From assembly GCF_009769165.1 (NCBI RefSeq), contig NZ_CP043476.1:3231001-3295000 (forward strand): a stretch of 64,000 bases of DNA, read 5' to 3'. This DNA is from Xanthomonas hyacinthi (GTDB lineage: Bacteria; Pseudomonadota; Gammaproteobacteria; Xanthomonadales; Xanthomonadaceae). The notes below the pieces were generated by a model. That model did not search any database. It had not been told where the DNA came from and saw only the letters and a program-made list of their open reading frames with translations. This document shows positions 1 through 8,250 of the stretch, piece by piece. Position 1 is the stretch's first letter, and each line of letters starts with the position of its first letter. Position numbers and translations under genes: made by a program.

Positions 1-329
1 GTGGCCAACGCCAGCGCATCGCGATCGCGCGGGTGGTCCTCAAGGACGCGCCGATTCTGGTCATGGACGAGGCGACGTCGAGCTTGGATTCGGTTACCGA
101 GCAGGCCATCCAGAACAGCCTGGATACGCTGATGCCCGGCAAAACCGCGATCGTGGTGGCCCACCGCTTGTCCACCATCGCGCATCTGGATCGTATTCTG
201 GTGTTCGACCGTGGGCGCATCGTGGAGGATGGCAGCCATGCCGAATTGCTGGCATGCGGCGGTCTCTACCAGCGGCTGTGGTCGCGTCAGGCCGGGGGGT
301 TTCTGGCGACGACGGCAGCTGAGGCGTGA
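1..329 (+). CDS. ABC transporter ATP-binding protein, C-terminal end (partial)
   Basis: This is the tail of an ABC exporter whose start lies before the window; the reading frame is already open at base 3. The first residues are the end of the ABC signature ([10 protein letters not shown]), followed by Walker B with its glutamate and D-loop ([12 protein letters not shown]) and the H-loop histidine (VAHRLSTI). This order and spacing are those of the nucleotide-binding domain of an MsbA-like or multidrug half-transporter with the ATPase at the C-terminus. The substrate cannot be told because the membrane domain is missing. The next gene is about 200 bp away and is unrelated. Confidence 0.9.
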   Translation, partial: GQRQRIAIARVVLKDAPILVMDEATSSLDSVTEQAIQNSLDTLMPGKTAIVVAHRLSTIAHLDRILVFDRGRIVEDGSHAELLACGGLYQRLWSRQAGGFLATTAAEA

Positions 330-532
330 GTAGCTGCGCTGCCAGGTCGAGCATCCCGGTTTCCGGATGCCTGGAACGCCGGCGGTCGGAGTTCCGATGC
401 CTGTCGCAGGGCTTCATGCAGACCTGAGCGGGTAGTGCAGTGTTGGATCCTGGCATGTCTGATCCGACCTAAGCAACCTCATGATTTTGCCGATGGCGTT
501 CACAGGCCCCAACCGTCAGGAGACAAGCGACG

Positions 533-1384
533 ATGAGCAATTTCGGTCCGTTGGTGGAGGTAGGCTGGCTGCGCGCGCACCTGGGCGAGGACGACCTCAT
601 TGTGCTTGATGCCAGCGCCTACCTGCCGGCCGAGGGCAGGGATGGCCGCGCGCTGTACCGGCAGGCGCACATCCCCGGCGCGCGCTTCTTCGACATCGAA
701 CTGTTCTCCGACCCAGAGACCGGGCTGCCGCACATGGCGCCCTCGCAGGGGCGCTTCGCCCGGCTGGCCGGCGAACTGGGGTTGCGCAATGACGCGCGGG
801 TGGTGGTGTACGACCAGAAGGGGCTGTTCTCGGCTGCGCGCGCCTGGTGGCTGCTGAAGCTGTTCGGCCACGCGCGGCTGGCGGTGCTGGACGGCGGGCT
901 GCCGGCCTGGACCGGGGCCGGGCTGGCGACCGCGCTGGGCGAGCCGGCGCCGGCCGCGCCGACCCGCTTGCAGGTCGCGTTCCGCCCGGCGCTGCTGCGT
1001 GGACTCGGCGACGTGTGGGCGAACATCGACAGCGGCCGCGAGCTGGTGCTGGATGCGCGCGGGGCCGCGCGCTTCACCGGCGAGGCTCCCGAGTTGCGCG
1101 CCGGCATCGCCCCGGGCCACGTTCCGGGCAGTGCCAGCTTGCCGTTCACCGAGTTGCTGGAGGCGGATGGACGGCTCAAGCCGGCCGCGACGCTGCGCGC
1201 GCTGTTCGCCGCGCGCGGGGCCGACGGCGCGCGGCCGGTGGTGACCAGCTGCGGCAGTGGTTTGACCGCGGCGATCCTGCTGCTGGCGCTGGAGGCGGCG
1301 AGCCTGCCGGAAGGCGCGCTATACGACGGTTCCTGGACCGAGTGGGGCGGGCGCGAGGACACGCCCAAGGCACTGGGCGCATGA
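533..1384 (+). CDS. sseA: 3-mercaptopyruvate sulfurtransferase (rhodanese family)
   Basis: A 283-residue cytoplasmic protein with two rhodanese domains, the usual length for SseA/MST. The N-terminal domain (about 10-130) is non-catalytic. The C-terminal domain carries the active loop CGSGLTA with the persulfide-forming Cys240, close to the CGSGVTA loop typical of mercaptopyruvate rather than thiosulfate enzymes. The enzyme moves sulfur from 3-mercaptopyruvate to thiols or cyanide. The ATG is preceded by an AGGAGA ribosome site. The stop is 10 bp before a cysteine-synthase-like gene, so the two are probably co-transcribed and linked to cysteine and sulfane sulfur metabolism. Substrate preference is inferred from the loop only. 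Confidence 0.9.
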   Translation: MSNFGPLVEVGWLRAHLGEDDLIVLDASAYLPAEGRDGRALYRQAHIPGARFFDIELFSDPETGLPHMAPSQGRFARLAGELGLRNDARVVVYDQKGLFSAARAWWLLKLFGHARLAVLDGGLPAWTGAGLATALGEPAPAAPTRLQVAFRPALLRGLGDVWANIDSGRELVLDARGAARFTGEAPELRAGIAPGHVPGSASLPFTELLEADGRLKPAATLRALFAARGADGARPVVTSCGSGLTAAILLLALEAASLPEGALYDGSWTEWGGREDTPKALGA

Positions 1385-1394
1385 GACGCGTCCG

Positions 1395-2423
1395 ATGAGC
1401 ACGTTCCCGGACATCACCGGCCTGGTCGGGCACACGCCCTTGCTGAAGCTGCGCCGCGCCTCCGAGCTGACCGGCTGCACGATCCTGGGCAAGGCCGAGT
1501 TCCTCAATCCCGGGGGCTCGATCAAGGACCGTACCGCGCTGGGGCTGATTCTCGATGCCGAGGTGCGTGGCGAGTTGCGCCCGGGCGCGACGATCGTGGA
1601 GGGCACCGCCGGCAACACCGGCATCGGCCTGGCGATGCTTGGCGCCAGTCGCGGCTATCGCAGCAGCATCACCATGCCCGACACCCAGAGCCGGGAGAAG
1701 ATCGACGCGCTGCGCGCCACCGGCGCCGAGGTGCGGCTGGTGCAGGCGGTGGCCTATGCCGACCCGGCGCACTACGCGCACGTGGCGCGTCGGCTGGCCG
1801 AGGCGATGAACGCGGTGCGACCGGGCAGCGCCTGGTTCGCCAACCAGTTCGACAACACCGCCAACCTCGACTTCCACGAGCGCACCACCGGCGTGGAGAT
1901 CTGGGAGCAGACCGGTGGCGCGGTGGACGGCTTCGTCTGCGCCACCGGCACCGCCGGCACCCTGGCCGGGGTGGGGCGGGCGTTGAAAGCGCGCAAGCCG
2001 CAGCTGCGGATCGCGCTGGCCGACCCGGCCGGCTCGGCGTTGGCCAGCTACGTCAATACCGGCGAACTGAAGGCCGAGGGCAGCTCGATTAGCGAGGGCA
2101 TCGGCTCCAGCCGGGTCACCGCCAACTTCGCCGCAGCGCCGATCGACCTGGCCTGGTCGATCCCGGACGCGGAGTCGGTCTCGCTGATCCACGATCTTAT
2201 CGTCCATGAAGGGCTGAACCTCGGCGGCTCCAGTGGCGTCAACCTCGCCGGCGCGATCCGGTTGGCGCGCCTGCTGGGCCCGGGCCACACCATCGTCACG
2301 ATCCTGGCCGACGGTGGGATGCGCTACCAGGGCAAGCTGCTCAACCCGGCTTTCCTGCATGGCAAGGGCTTGCCGGTGCCGGCGTGGCTGGAGCGTGGCG
2401 CGGCCGCGGAGCCGGCCCGATGA
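1395..2423 (+). CDS. PLP-dependent cysteine synthase-like enzyme
   Basis: A 342-residue fold-type II PLP enzyme of the cysteine synthase/cystathionine beta-synthase family. The PLP lysine is K44 in the motif NPGGSIKDR. A TAGNTG substrate-binding loop follows, then the glycine-rich phosphate clamp GTAGTLAG and the SSGVN segment near the C-terminus. It is about 20 residues longer than the second paralogue in this window (18136-19095, more like CysK), with a different C-terminal tail. It sits directly behind a mercaptopyruvate sulfurtransferase, so it may make or break cysteine in that context. O-acetylserine sulfhydrylase is the likeliest activity, but a beta-synthase or desulfhydrase role is possible. 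Confidence 0.85.
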   Translation: MSTFPDITGLVGHTPLLKLRRASELTGCTILGKAEFLNPGGSIKDRTALGLILDAEVRGELRPGATIVEGTAGNTGIGLAMLGASRGYRSSITMPDTQSREKIDALRATGAEVRLVQAVAYADPAHYAHVARRLAEAMNAVRPGSAWFANQFDNTANLDFHERTTGVEIWEQTGGAVDGFVCATGTAGTLAGVGRALKARKPQLRIALADPAGSALASYVNTGELKAEGSSISEGIGSSRVTANFAAAPIDLAWSIPDAESVSLIHDLIVHEGLNLGGSSGVNLAGAIRLARLLGPGHTIVTILADGGMRYQGKLLNPAFLHGKGLPVPAWLERGAAAEPAR

Positions 2424-2759
2424 AGGAAGGGGGCGGGCGCGGCGCGGTTCGCGGAGGAGCGTGCGCGCCGTTGGGCCGCCGGGCCGACCGCCGCGACCGG
2501 TCGGAGCGGCGCCGCAGCTTCGGCCACTTCGCTACCGGCGTGGAGGGTCGTCACCGCCCGCTGCGCCGATGACGCGCCACCGGGCATGGCCAGCAACAGC
2601 CTCGCCTCGTTGTCGCTGTCGCCATCACTGCTGTTGTGGCCGCTGTTCAAGGACTCGCCCAACAATGCCGCGTTACCGGTGAAGCTTCGTCGGCATTGAT
2701 GGCCGCGCGAGGCCATGCGCCGACCCTCCCGCAAAAGCGGTGCCTGGCCATGCGCACAA

Positions 2760-2782
2760 TTTTGCAACGCGCTTGCGCAAAA
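2760..2782. promoter_or_regulatory. Candidate operator palindrome TTTTGC-N11-GCAAAA
   Basis: Six-base arms TTTTGC and GCAAAA flank a GCGC-centred core. Related TTTGC/GCAAA or TTGC/GCAA inverted pairs recur at 4176-4194 and 4276-4292 in front of the second part of the purine cluster. Shared half-sites in front of two related transcription starts suggest a common regulator; this is inferred, and no regulator gene is adjacent. Confidence 0.35.
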
Positions 2783-2789
2783 AACACGT

Positions 2790-2819
2790 TTGCACGCACG
2801 CAAGTGGGCCGCCTATGGT
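2790..2819 (+). promoter_or_regulatory. Possible sigma-70 promoter for the nucleoside permease
   Basis: TTGCAC, an 18-base spacer and TATGGT lie just downstream of the 2760-2782 palindrome and about 170 bp before the chosen start codon. The -10 match is only four of six, so this is a weak call. Confidence 0.25.
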
Positions 2820-2986
2820 GGCGCGTGCCGATGCAGTGCGCTTGGGCGCAGGCGCCGCCGCCGCCCACATCGATCCGCATCGCACCGCGTTGCCCGCATC
2901 GTCCCGATGCGGCGCCGATCGCTGCGCGCGGGCTGCCGGCGCAGGCGCTTTTTTCGCAACGTTCGACACCCAGAGGAGAAGGCGGC

Positions 2987-4129
2987 ATGACGATCCAGCG
3001 CGCCACGCGCCATTTGCGCCCCGGGGACGCGGTTGCGGCGCGTCCCGCAGATGACCGCGCGCGGGGCAGGCATCGGATGAGCGCGGCGCGGCGCAGGTCG
3101 CTGGTCGTGCGCCTGGCCCGCTGGTGTCTGGCGCTGCTCTGCGCCACGCTGCTGTCGCCCTGGGTCGCCGCTGCCGCGGCGGACCCGCCGATCGCGCCCA
3201 AGGTGCTGGTCATCACCATGTTCGAGGCCGAGGCCAGGCCGTGGCGCCAGGCGCAGGACTTCAGTGTGCAGGTGCCGGTGCCCGGCCTGTCGCCGGACTA
3301 TCCGCAGGTCGGCTGCACGCGCGCCGGCCTGTGCCTGGCGACCACCGGCATGGGCTATGCCAACGCCGCCAGCGCCATCGCCGCGCTGGTGCAGTCCGAT
3401 CGCTTCGACCTGCGCGACAGCTACGTGCTGATCGCCGGCATCGGCGGCGTCGATCCGGGCGAGGGGACGCTGGGTTCGGCGCACTGGGCGCGCTACGCGA
3501 TCGACGGCGGCCTCATCCACAGCATCGACCCACGGCAGATTCCGGCCGACTGGCGTTCCGGGGTGGTGATGTTCGGCGCCAGCCGGCCAGGCCAGCCGGG
3601 CAAGTGGAAGGCCGGCACCGAGTTGTACCGGCTCGACGAGGCCTTGCTGCAACGCGCCTACCGGCTCAGCGTGGGCACCGCGCTGCGCGACAGCGCCGCC
3701 GCGCAGGCCTACCGTGCCCGCTACCCGGCCGGCCCCGGCCGGGCGCCGCCGGCGGTCAGCATCTGCGACACGCTGTCCGGCGACACCTATTGGCATGGTT
3801 CGCTGACCGCGCAGGCGCTGGCCGATTATGTGACCCTGGCGACCGCCGGCAGCGGCCGCTACTGCACCACGCAGATGGAGGACAACGCCACGCTGACCGC
3901 CCTGCGGCGTGGCGCCGAGGCCGGCCGGCTGCGTTTCGCGCGCATCGCGCTGTTACGCACGGGCTCCAACTTCGATCGCGAGGCGCCAGCGCAGACCGCG
4001 GCGGACTCGATGCTCGCCGACAGCGGCGGTTTCGCGCTGGCGGTGGACAATGCCTACCGGGTCGGCAACGCCCTGGCCGCGGAAATCGTCGGTCATTGGG
4101 AGCAATGGCGCATCGGGGTGCCTCGGTAA
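2987..4129 (+). CDS. Purine nucleoside permease (NUP family)
   Basis: A 380-residue protein of the NUP purine nucleoside permease family, recognised by the opening PKVLVITMFEAEARPW, the ATTGMGYANAA and AGIGGVDP segments and a nucleoside-phosphorylase-like core. It has an export signal: a basic stretch then a hydrophobic run ending in AAAA, so the product is exported or envelope-associated. The ATG at 2987 has a strong AGAGGAGAAGG ribosome site; a second in-frame ATG at 3077 would give a more ordinary signal peptide and may be the real start. The upstream extension to 2636 is unsupported. It lies just before the urate degradation genes, which fits a role in purine nucleoside uptake or processing. 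Confidence 0.8.
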   Translation: MTIQRATRHLRPGDAVAARPADDRARGRHRMSAARRRSLVVRLARWCLALLCATLLSPWVAAAAADPPIAPKVLVITMFEAEARPWRQAQDFSVQVPVPGLSPDYPQVGCTRAGLCLATTGMGYANAASAIAALVQSDRFDLRDSYVLIAGIGGVDPGEGTLGSAHWARYAIDGGLIHSIDPRQIPADWRSGVVMFGASRPGQPGKWKAGTELYRLDEALLQRAYRLSVGTALRDSAAAQAYRARYPAGPGRAPPAVSICDTLSGDTYWHGSLTAQALADYVTLATAGSGRYCTTQMEDNATLTALRRGAEAGRLRFARIALLRTGSNFDREAPAQTAADSMLADSGGFALAVDNAYRVGNALAAEIVGHWEQWRIGVPR

Positions 4130-4175
4130 GGGCCGCGATGCCGAACTGCACGAATACGCACATTGAATGGAAACG

Positions 4176-4194
4176 CATTGCGTTTTTTGCAATG
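4176..4194. promoter_or_regulatory. Candidate operator CATTGC-N7-GCAATG
   Basis: A perfect six-base inverted repeat around a T-rich centre, just upstream of the -35 box at 4215. Its TTGC/GCAA half-sites resemble those of the palindrome at 2760-2782. Confidence 0.35.
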
Positions 4195-4214
4195 GCCGGC
4201 CGCGAAAACGGTGT

Positions 4215-4243
4215 TTGCCGGGCCGAGTCGCTCTTCGTATATT
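4215..4243 (+). promoter_or_regulatory. Sigma-70 promoter for the urate degradation operon
   Basis: TTGCCG (four of six) at 4215-4220, exactly 17 bases, then TATATT (five of six) at 4238-4243. This is the best promoter match near the cluster. It would give a 5' leader of roughly 230 bases to the preferred allC start at 4481. Confidence 0.5.
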
Positions 4244-4275
4244 GATCGCACCCCGGCTGCGGCGCGCGGGGCGCT

Positions 4276-4292
4276 CGCAAACACTTCATTTG
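4276..4292. promoter_or_regulatory. Inverted repeat GCAAA-N7-TTTGC in the allC leader
   Basis: Perfect five-base arms located about 30 bases after the predicted transcription start. They share the TTTGC half-site with the other palindromes of this cluster and could be a repressor site. Confidence 0.3.
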
Positions 4293-4480
4293 CAAGGAAT
4301 TCGGCGCGAGAGGACGGCGCGTGCGCGCCGGCTGGAATATCCCGCCAACGGTTTTGCCGCCGGGCTGCGATGACGGCGCCTCCCCAGGCGGAACCCTTCA
4401 ACCCAAGCGGAATTCATGTATGTGCGACTCCCATCGATCCCCTGGTTCCGACTGCGGTCGGGCCTGAGCCGGAGCACCGC

Positions 4481-5737
4481 ATGCCGATGCCGGCTTCCTC
4501 GCCTGGCACGCGCGCGGTGGCGCGCTGCGATGCGCTGGGCATGGCGCCCTACAGCGACAGCGCGGACGGCCTGTTCCGCGGCTGGCTGAGCCCGGCGCAT
4601 CGCGCCGCCGTGGCGGCCGTGGCGGAATGGATGGGCGAGGCCGGCCTGCACACCCGCATCGATCCGGCCGGCAACCTGCTCGGCCGCTACGAGGGTCTCG
4701 CCGTGCAGGCGCCGGCGCTGCTGATCGGCAGCCACCTGGACAGCGTGCGCGATGCCGGCCGCTACGACGGCCCGCTCGGGGTCATGCTCGGCATCGAATG
4801 CGTGGCCGCGCTGCAGGCGCAGGGCCGCCGGCTGCCGTTCGCGATCGAGGTGATCGGGTTCGGCGACGAGGAAGGCTCGCGCTTCCCGGCGTCGATGCTG
4901 AGCAGCCGCGCCGTCGCCGGCACGCTGGATCCGGCGGCGCTGCAGGTGCGCGACGGCGACGGCGTGACGCTGGCCGATGCGCTGGCCGCCTGGGGCCTGG
5001 ACATCGCCATGCTGCCGAGCGCGGCGCGCGCACCGCACGCTGTGTTGGCCTATCTGGAAGCGCATATCGAACAGGGACCGGTGCTGGAGGCCGAGGGCCT
5101 GGCGCTGGGCGCGGTCACTGGCATTGCCGCGCAGCGGCGCTACCGCGCGCTGCTCACCGGCCGCGCCGGCCATGCCGGCACCACGCGCATGGACCTGCGC
5201 GCCGATGCGCTGGCCGCCGCCGCCGAATGCGTGCTGGCGGTGGAGCAGGTGGCGCGCGCCGGCCCGGCGGACCTGGTGGCCACGGTCGGGCGCCTGCAGG
5301 TGGCGCCGGGGGCGGTCAACGTGGTGCCGGGGCGGGTCGAATTCTCGATCGACGTGCGCGCCGGCGACGACGCCGTGCGCGATGCGGCGGCCGATACGAT
5401 CGCGCAACGCCTGCATGCCATCGCCGCCGCGCGCGGCGTGCAATTGGACCTGCAGTGCGTGCAGGACCTGCCGGCCAGTCCTTGCGCTGCGCGCCTGGTC
5501 GCCGCGCTGGACGCGGCGATCGCCGCGCAGGGCCTGGCGCCGCGGCGGCTGGTGTCCGGCGCCGGCCACGACGCGATGGTGATGGCGGCGCTGTGCCCGA
5601 CCGCGATGCTGTTCCTGCGCTGCGCCGGCGGCATCAGCCACCACCCGGCCGAACACGTGGATCCCGCCGACGCCGATCTGGCGGTGGCGGCGATGCTGCA
5701 TTTCATCGAGTCCCTGGGAGACACCCTTGTCCGTTGA
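4481..5737 (+). CDS. allC: Allantoate amidohydrolase (M20 family)
   Basis: A 418-residue amidohydrolase of the M20/AllC group that hydrolyses allantoate, giving ureidoglycine, ammonia and CO2. Metal ligands are visible in order: GSHLDSV, the Asp in GRYDG, the Glu pair in GDEEGSRF, His in EAHIEQG and His in the C-terminal HHPAEH. The ATG at 4481 has a GGAGC ribosome site and gives the normal family length; the frame is open back to 4163, and 4370 is another possible start, but those extra residues look non-coding. It is the first gene of the ten-gene urate operon and overlaps the next gene by 11 bases. A beta-ureidopropionase-like carbamoyl hydrolase is the alternative, made unlikely by context. 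Confidence 0.88.
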   Translation: MPMPASSPGTRAVARCDALGMAPYSDSADGLFRGWLSPAHRAAVAAVAEWMGEAGLHTRIDPAGNLLGRYEGLAVQAPALLIGSHLDSVRDAGRYDGPLGVMLGIECVAALQAQGRRLPFAIEVIGFGDEEGSRFPASMLSSRAVAGTLDPAALQVRDGDGVTLADALAAWGLDIAMLPSAARAPHAVLAYLEAHIEQGPVLEAEGLALGAVTGIAAQRRYRALLTGRAGHAGTTRMDLRADALAAAAECVLAVEQVARAGPADLVATVGRLQVAPGAVNVVPGRVEFSIDVRAGDDAVRDAAADTIAQRLHAIAAARGVQLDLQCVQDLPASPCAARLVAALDAAIAAQGLAPRRLVSGAGHDAMVMAALCPTAMLFLRCAGGISHHPAEHVDPADADLAVAAMLHFIESLGDTLVR

Positions 5738-6986
5738 CCCGCTGCATGCCGAGCTGTTCGGCGAAATCGATCCGCCGCAACGCCTGTTGATGGGCCCGGG
5801 CCCGGTCAACGCGCATCCGCGCGTGCTGCGCGCGATGTCCGCCGACCTGCTCGGCCAGTTCGATCCGGAAATGACCGGCTACATGAACCAGGTGATGGCG
5901 CTGTACCGGCCGCTGTTCGGGACCGAGAACCGCTGGACCTTCCTGGTCGACGGCACCGCGCGCGCCGGCATCGAGGCGGCGCTGGTGTCGCTGGTGGCGC
6001 CGGGCGATCGCGTGCTGGTGCTGAACTTCGGCCGCTTCGGCCTGCTGCTGGGCGAGATCCTCGGCCGCATCGGCGCCGTGGTCGAGAACGTGGAGGCGCC
6101 GTGGGGCGAGGTGCTGCCGATGGAGGCGGTGGCCGATGCGATCGAGCGCTTCGCGCCGCAGCTGGTGGCCTGCGTGCACGGCGACACCTCGACCACGATG
6201 GCGCAGCCGCTGGACGGCCTCGGCGCGCTGTGCCGCGCCGCCGGCGCGCTGTCCTACGTCGATGCCACCGCGACCATCGGCGGCATGCCGATCGCCAGCG
6301 ATGCCTGGGGCGTGGACGTGGTCACCGGCGGTTTGCAGAAGTGCCTGGGCGGGCCGTCCGGCTCGGCGCCGATCACCGTGTCCGCGCGCGCCGCCGAGGC
6401 GATCTTCGCGCGCCGCCACGTCGAGCGCGGCATCGTCCGCGACGACATCGCCAACGGCCGCGGCGTGCGCATCGGCTCGAATTATTTCGACCTGGCGATG
6501 GTCATGGACTACTGGTCGGACAAGCGCCTGAACCACCACACCGAGGCCACCAGCATGCTGTACGCGGCGCGCGAGTGCGCGCGCATTGCCCTGCAGGAAG
6601 GCCTGCCCGCCCGCTTCGCCCGGCACGCCGCGGCCGGCCGCGCGGTCGCCGCCGGCGCGCGCGCGCTGGGCCTGCAGGTGTTCGGCGACGACCGCTACCG
6701 CATGCCCAACGTCACCGGCGTGGCGATTCCCGCGGGCATCGATGGCGAGGCGGTGCGGCGTCGCATGCGCGAGGATTTCGAGATCGAGATCGGCACCGCG
6801 TTCGGGCCGCTGCAGGGCAAGCTGTGGCGGATCGGCGCGATGGGCTACAACGCGATGAAGCACAAGGTGCTGATCACCCTGGGCGCGCTGGAAGCGGTGC
6901 TGCGCGCCGAAGGCTACGCCTGCGCGCCGGGCGCCGGGGTGGATGCGGCGCTGGCCGCCTGGCACGCCGACGGAGCGCAGCGGTGA
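5727..6986 (+). CDS. pucG: (S)-ureidoglycine--glyoxylate aminotransferase
   Basis: A 419-residue fold-type I PLP aminotransferase of the alanine-glyoxylate/PucG group. Visible features are the opening MGPGPVNAHPRVL, the TLDGTAR-like loop (VDGTARAG), the Asp-Ala-Thr at SYVDATAT and the PLP lysine in GGLQKCLGGPSG. In purine catabolism PucG transfers the amino group of ureidoglycine to glyoxylate, giving oxalurate and glycine. The start is a TTG inside the end of allC, with a GGAG site nine bases upstream and 11 bases of overlap, which suggests coupled translation. The neighbours (allantoate hydrolase, allantoinase) support PucG over a general alanine-glyoxylate transaminase. Confidence 0.88.
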   Translation: MSVDPLHAELFGEIDPPQRLLMGPGPVNAHPRVLRAMSADLLGQFDPEMTGYMNQVMALYRPLFGTENRWTFLVDGTARAGIEAALVSLVAPGDRVLVLNFGRFGLLLGEILGRIGAVVENVEAPWGEVLPMEAVADAIERFAPQLVACVHGDTSTTMAQPLDGLGALCRAAGALSYVDATATIGGMPIASDAWGVDVVTGGLQKCLGGPSGSAPITVSARAAEAIFARRHVERGIVRDDIANGRGVRIGSNYFDLAMVMDYWSDKRLNHHTEATSMLYAARECARIALQEGLPARFARHAAAGRAVAAGARALGLQVFGDDRYRMPNVTGVAIPAGIDGEAVRRRMREDFEIEIGTAFGPLQGKLWRIGAMGYNAMKHKVLITLGALEAVLRAEGYACAPGAGVDAALAAWHADGAQR

Positions 6987-7873
6987 GCGCGGTGCGCGAC
7001 CTGGTCGGCTACGGCGCGCAGCCGCCGGACCCGCAGTGGCCGGGCGGTGCGCGGGTGGCGCTGCAGTTCGTGATCAATTACGAGGAAGGCGCCGAGAACA
7101 ATGTGCTCAACGGCGATGCCGGCTCGGAGGCGTTCCTGTCGGAGATGGTCGGCGCGCATAGCCAGCCGGGTGCGCGGGCGATGGCGATGGAGAGCCTGTA
7201 CGAATACGGCAGCCGTGCCGGTTTCTGGCGGCTGCAGCGGCTGTTCGCCGCGCGCGGCGTGCCGGTGACGGTGTTCGGTGTGGCGCAGGCTTTGGCCGCC
7301 AATCCCGAAGCGGTACAGGCGATGCGCGACGCCGATTGGGAGATCGCCAGCCATGGCTGGCGCTGGATCGATTACCAGCAGGTGCCGGAGGCGACCGAGC
7401 GCGCGCATATCGCCGCAGCGATCGCGCTGCACACGCAAGTCACCGGCGCGCGCCCGCTGGGTTGGTACCAGGGCCGCACCAGTCCCAATACCGCGCGGCT
7501 GGTGGCCGAGGAGGGCGGCTTCGTCTACGACGCCGACAGCTACGCCGACGACCTGCCGTACTACGACCGCCGCCACGGCCGCGCGCAGCTGGTGGTGCCG
7601 TACACGCTGGATGCCAACGACATGAAGTTCGTCGCCTACAACGGCTTCGCCGACGGCGAACCGTTCTTTCGCTACCTGCGCGACAGCTTCGAGCAACTGT
7701 GCGCCGAAGGCGGGCGGATGATGTCAGTGGGCCTGCACGGGCGCATCGCCGGGCGCCCGGCGCGGGCGCTGGCGCTGGCCCGCTTCGTCGATCATGCGCT
7801 GGCCAGCGGCCAGGCCTGGATCGCACGGCGCATCGACATCGCCCACCACTGGCAGCAGGTGCACCCGGCATGA
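6983..7873 (+). CDS. puuE: Allantoinase PuuE (polysaccharide-deacetylase fold)
   Basis: A 296-residue cofactor-light allantoinase of the PuuE family, unrelated to the metallo-dihydroorotase AllB type. It has the polysaccharide-deacetylase fold with the family's conserved segments: NYEEGAENN near the N-terminus, WEIASHGWRW, GWYQGRTSPNT, YDADSYADDLPY and the C-terminal SVGLHGRIAGRPAR. It opens the hydantoin ring of allantoin to give allantoate. It starts with GTG overlapping the pucG stop as GTGA and ends in an ATGA overlap with the next gene. The open frame extends upstream to 6101 as a shadow of pucG. Confidence 0.92.
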   Translation: MSAVRDLVGYGAQPPDPQWPGGARVALQFVINYEEGAENNVLNGDAGSEAFLSEMVGAHSQPGARAMAMESLYEYGSRAGFWRLQRLFAARGVPVTVFGVAQALAANPEAVQAMRDADWEIASHGWRWIDYQQVPEATERAHIAAAIALHTQVTGARPLGWYQGRTSPNTARLVAEEGGFVYDADSYADDLPYYDRRHGRAQLVVPYTLDANDMKFVAYNGFADGEPFFRYLRDSFEQLCAEGGRMMSVGLHGRIAGRPARALALARFVDHALASGQAWIARRIDIAHHWQQVHPA

Positions 7874-8250
7874 TCGTCGACGCGCCCGAGGTGCTGGCCG
7901 AAGTGCAGGCGGCGTTCGCCGCCTACGAGCGCGCGCTGATGGCCGACGATGTCGCCGCATTGGACCGGCTGTTCCACGATGCGCCGACCACGGTGCGCTA
8001 CGGTGTCGGCGAAACGCTGTACGGCGCCGAGGCGATCCGCGCGTTCCGCCATGGTCGTGGCGGTTCGCCGCAGCGTCAGCTGTTGCGGGTGCAGATCGTC
8101 GCCTATGGGCGCGACTTCGCCACCGCCGATGCCGAGTTCCTGCGCGAAGGCGCCACCCGCCGCGGCCGCCAGAGCCAGAGCTGGGTGCGTTTCGCCGACG
8201 GCTGGAAGGTGGTGTCGGCGCACGTGTCGCTGCAGGGCGACCACGCATGA
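7870..8250 (+). CDS. hpxZ: HpxZ/AtzH-like SnoaL-fold protein
   Basis: A 126-residue NTF2/SnoaL-like protein of the AtzH-like family that includes HpxZ, a protein found with oxalurate and oxamate degradation genes. The order is an N-terminal helix with ALMADDVAALDRLF, then RYGVGETLYG and GSPQRQLLRVQI, and finally SWVRFADGWKVVSAHVS. It starts at an ATGA overlap with puuE and ends in one with uraD. Its exact biochemical job is not settled; its place after the oxalurate-forming PucG fits the known association. The usual partners HpxW and HpxY are not in the window. Confidence 0.78.
   Translation: MIVDAPEVLAEVQAAFAAYERALMADDVAALDRLFHDAPTTVRYGVGETLYGAEAIRAFRHGRGGSPQRQLLRVQIVAYGRDFATADAEFLREGATRRGRQSQSWVRFADGWKVVSAHVSLQGDHA

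Larger units (their letters stand above)
2424..2986. other. Intergenic region upstream of the purine cluster
   Basis: These 563 bases hold no convincing gene. Open frames here are high-GC shadows with no start site or family features. The second half contains the 23-bp palindrome at 2760-2782 and a weak promoter-like pair at 2790-2819, so it is probably the control region of the nucleoside permease gene. Confidence 0.5.
4130..4480. other. Intergenic control region before the allC-xdhC operon
   Basis: About 350 bases with lower GC than the surroundings. They contain a good sigma-70 promoter at 4215-4243 and two palindromes (4176-4194 and 4276-4292). No gene is supported here, although the allC reading frame stays open through the region. 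Confidence 0.5.

Noticed and set aside
1176..2360. Long minus-strand open frame opposite the cysteine-synthase-like gene
   Set aside because: High-GC antisense shadow, rich in Arg/Gln/Ala, no family motif, while the plus strand encodes a clear enzyme.
2324..2803. 159-residue minus-strand frame overlapping the end of the cysteine-synthase-like gene
   Set aside because: No family features, overlaps a certain gene and then runs into the palindromic control region.
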